Positions 62,533 through 64,000 of a stretch of DNA of 64,000 bases are shown here, piece after piece. How positions within the stretch are numbered: the first letter of the stretch is position 1; each line of letters begins with the position of its first letter. The stretch is from Paenibacillus agri (GTDB taxonomy: Bacteria > Bacillota > Bacilli > Paenibacillales > Paenibacillaceae): contig NZ_JABWCS010000209.1 of assembly GCF_013359945.1 (NCBI RefSeq), forward strand, positions 109,816 through 173,815, read 5' to 3'. Under the pieces are notes generated by a model. It was not told the origin of the DNA, did not search any database, and saw nothing but the letters and a program-made list of their open reading frames with translations. The translations under genes and the position numbers were made by a program.

Positions 62533-62694
62533 TCAGATTCACCAGCCTATTTACAGGTAATAAAAAAGCCAAATGCTTTTGGTCATACTTCTCCTTCAAG
62601 GGATTTACATAATTCATTATAACAAAGGAACTTTGTAAAAGGGACTGCATATTAAAAGCAGCAAAATTACTATCCTCATGCAGATGGTTTTCAT
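62525..62694 (-). pseudogene. 3' remnant of a gene cut by ssrA fragment 2
   Basis: The frame reads HLHEDSNFAAFNMQSLL through NYVNPLKEKYDQKHLAFLLP and stops with a 4-base-type overlap on the next gene. Upstream of 62694 the frame runs into the ssrA fragment, so the original start is lost. A 41-aa ORF from ATG 62650 remains. It appears to be the tail of a coupled gene. Confidence 0.45.
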
Positions 62695-62696
62695 AG

Positions 62697-62860
62697 TGGA
62701 GCGGAGGGTAGTCGAATCTCTGTCCGAAGATAACGGCACATAAGTTTCTACGAGTGTAGTCACAGTTTGACGTCACCCGAGAATCGCCCCGTAACCGGCT
62801 ACACGTTAAATCAGCCTAATCTTCTTTCGTTGACCCTAGGCGAAACCAGACAGCATATCC
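62697..62860 (-). repeat. Longer decayed copy of the ssrA 3' part (att-like site 2)
   Basis: Over the 104 bases that can be compared with the intact gene (63897-64000) there are about seven differences, four of them in the acceptor and T arms, plus one deleted base. It continues past the region visible in the intact copy, to about 62860 by its tmRNA-like sequence. The T-arm changes break pairing, so it is not a working tmRNA. Confidence 0.85.
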
Positions 62861-63254
62861 TACTATTTGTTAGATTCTATCCTTGTCACACGAACGGATA
62901 TTTCATAATTTTTCCATAATATTTGCTGAAAAAAGGAAGGTTTGGGTAGTTTAGAACAAGAATAAAGTTAAGATTCTAAATTTAGTGAAATGAGTTGATA
63001 AGTATGAGTGACAAGTTGGTACCACCTTAAGAAAACAGCTTGGCTTGAACGTAGAATGTTGAAGTATCTCATCGAAGTAAGAGCTAAATATTTTTGGATG
63101 GGTGCATCTGTACTATACGGAGAAATAACCAAAACTGATGTAATCTTAATGCAAATCCGACATGTTGAATTCGAAACACCCAGAAGCAGTAAAGTGGCTA
63201 TGATAACGGGAATAATTGAAATTAGCCTTTTTACAATGAGGAGTGTTATCCCAT
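62861..63254. other. Region without a confident gene between ssrA fragment 2 and the DUF1905 gene
   Basis: Contains an open frame (63008-63265) with fragments such as RMLKYLIEVRAKYFWMGASV, but no ribosome binding site or recognisable family. It may be decayed island DNA. Confidence 0.4.
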
Positions 63255-63701
63255 ATGGATTATGAATTTGATAGTGAGATAAAGCTACTGGACGGTAAAA
63301 TGAAATGGAAGGTTGTTTATTTCCCATATTCAGTAAGCGAAATATTTAATACTAATGGTAAAGTACCTGTTCAAATCTTCGTTGACGGGCACGAGTTTGA
63401 CCATACGCTGTTACCATCTAAGAATGGGCATTATTTTGTGTATAATGAATTTATTCGAAGAGCAGTACAAAAAGAGTTAGGTGATAGACTCCATGTAAGA
63501 CTTAAGAAATGTGAGGGAAACCGTGAACTTGTTGTGCCTGATTACATTACTAAACACCTCGAAGAGCACCACATTTTGAATACATTCCTAAAGCAGCCTG
63601 ATTATATTAAGCGAGAGCAGATAAATTATATTGAACTTGCTAAAAAGGAAGAAACAAAGAATAACCGAATACTAGCTTTAATCAATAAACTTAAAGATTA
63701 A
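63255..63701 (+). CDS. DUF1905/YdeI-OmpD-associated-like protein
   Basis: 148 aa. The N-terminal ~85 residues (MKWKVVYFPYSVSEIFNTNG, PVQIFVDGHEFDHTLLPSKNGHYFVYNEFIRRA) fit the DUF1905 beta-barrel. The rest (PDYITKHLEEHHILNTFLKQPDYIKREQINYIELAKKEETKNNRI) fits the bacteriocin-protection YdeI/OmpD-associated helical domain that usually follows it. ATG 63255 has GAGGAG about 11 nt upstream. The gene is A+T-rich and sits between two ssrA copies, so it was probably brought in by an element. Its function is not known in detail. Confidence 0.78.
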   Translation: MDYEFDSEIKLLDGKMKWKVVYFPYSVSEIFNTNGKVPVQIFVDGHEFDHTLLPSKNGHYFVYNEFIRRAVQKELGDRLHVRLKKCEGNRELVVPDYITKHLEEHHILNTFLKQPDYIKREQINYIELAKKEETKNNRILALINKLKD

Positions 63702-63855
63702 CAAACGAATGTATTCAAAAATGAGAGCATTGAGATGAACAAAACAGATATATTGAGGTTCAGCTTTGGAATGATAGATATGTGAAGAACGCAGATACTA
63801 TGTCGACCAATAGATTGACTTCCGGGGAGTTTTTCTGTGGAATATGCGAAAATAA

Positions 63856-63884
63856 AAAAAGCGACCTTAGTCGGTCGCTTTTTC
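63856..63884 (-). terminator. ssrA terminator (bidirectional)
   Basis: AAAAAGCGACC pairs with GGTCGCTTTTT around a short loop (63859-63883). It lies 13 nt beyond the ssrA 3' end. Confidence 0.85.
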
Positions 63885-63896
63885 TAATACTCCATA

Positions 63897-64000
63897 TGGA
63901 GCCGAGGGGAGTCGAACCCCTGTCCGAAGATAACGGCACATAAGTTTCTACGAGTGTAGTCACAGTTTTGATGTCACCCGAGTATCGCCCCGTAACCGGC
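63897..64000 (-). ncRNA. ssrA: tmRNA (ssrA), 3' part; continues past the window
   Basis: On the minus strand the sequence ends in a tRNA-like T arm and acceptor: GGACAGGGGTTCGACTCCCC then TCGGCTCCA. The T loop GTTCGACTC and its GGGG/CCCC stem are intact, and the upstream part fits the tmRNA pseudoknot/acceptor-like structure. tmRNA rescues stalled ribosomes and is present in nearly all bacteria. The CCA appears not to be encoded in full (CTCCA is followed by TATGG). It is the intact member of three ssrA-like copies and the likely integration target of elements in the last 2 kb. Confidence 0.92.

Noticed and set aside
62525..62776. 83-aa gene starting inside ssrA fragment 2
   Set aside because: Its first ~26 codons are antisense of tmRNA-like sequence, so only the 3' part can be a gene remnant.
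63008..63265. Possible 85-aa gene before the DUF1905 gene
   Set aside because: No ribosome binding site, no recognisable family and an overlap with a better-supported start; probably decayed DNA.
1..64000. Other tRNA or rRNA genes, insertion sequences or CRISPR arrays
   Set aside because: Scanning by eye I found no other tRNA-like T-arm signature, no transposase-like frame and no spaced repeats; a covariance-model scan would be decisive for small RNAs.

Overview
The window looks like chromosome of a Gram-positive, spore-forming Firmicute of the Paenibacillus type. Evidence: S-layer proteins with three SLH domains, NEAT-domain heme proteins, an LplB/LplC-type sugar ABC system, a seven-gene Mrp antiporter operon, AGGAGG-type ribosome binding sites before most genes, frequent GTG/TTG starts and mixed base composition. 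The genus is inferred from gene content only.

1-18.7 kb, carbohydrate use. The window opens inside a BadF/BcrA-type sugar kinase coupled to a GH4 6-phospho-glycosidase. Next come an MFS permease, a polysaccharide deacetylase with a GNAT-like tail and a DUF4352-like lipoprotein. A LacI-type regulator, flanked by matching 14-bp palindromic operators, sits beside a lipoprotein/two-permease ABC importer, a cytoplasmic GH30 enzyme and a permuted GH3 beta-glucosidase. Together these suggest import and intracellular hydrolysis of a beta-linked gluco-oligosaccharide. A secreted serine hydrolase and an SDR oxidoreductase follow.

18.7-26 kb. Seven minus-strand genes each overlap the next by exactly four bases (ATGA): an SBP_bac_5 lipoprotein, two Dpp/Opp permeases, two ATPases, a class V aminotransferase and an amidohydrolase. 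This looks like a dedicated uptake-and-catabolism operon of unknown substrate.

26-30.4 kb. Small and decayed genes: a glycosyltransferase pseudogene, a helical protein of unknown function, a glyoxalase-fold protein and several terminators.

30.4-44 kb, a Fur-controlled heme-iron (Isd-like) island, the most striking part of the window. Three Fur boxes drive (a) a small secreted NEAT-like protein and a large NEAT/FIVAR/SLH protein; (b) a membrane-anchored NEAT protein, a triple-NEAT/SLH protein and an IsdE-type binding protein, permease and ATPase; and (c), divergently, a second binding protein and permease, plus an ATPase fused in frame to a complete IsdG/IsdI-type heme monooxygenase. The chain is surface capture, relay across the wall, import and heme cleavage. 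The fused monooxygenase keeps its own ribosome binding site and ATG.

44-58.6 kb. A macrolide-type glycosyltransferase, a GNAT enzyme, a large HTH/C39-like protein, a split HipA-like kinase pair, a P-loop kinase, a membrane-anchored GDPD and the mrpABCDEFG operon. A KdpD-like Usp protein is transcribed divergently from mrpA.

59-64 kb. An integrase-like gene lacking its first catalytic arginine, a putative sensor membrane protein, a collagen-like protein and the 3' end of ssrA (tmRNA, minus strand). Two decayed copies of the ssrA 3' end lie 1.2 and 1.8 kb from the intact end, the footprint expected of past element integration at this tRNA-like site.
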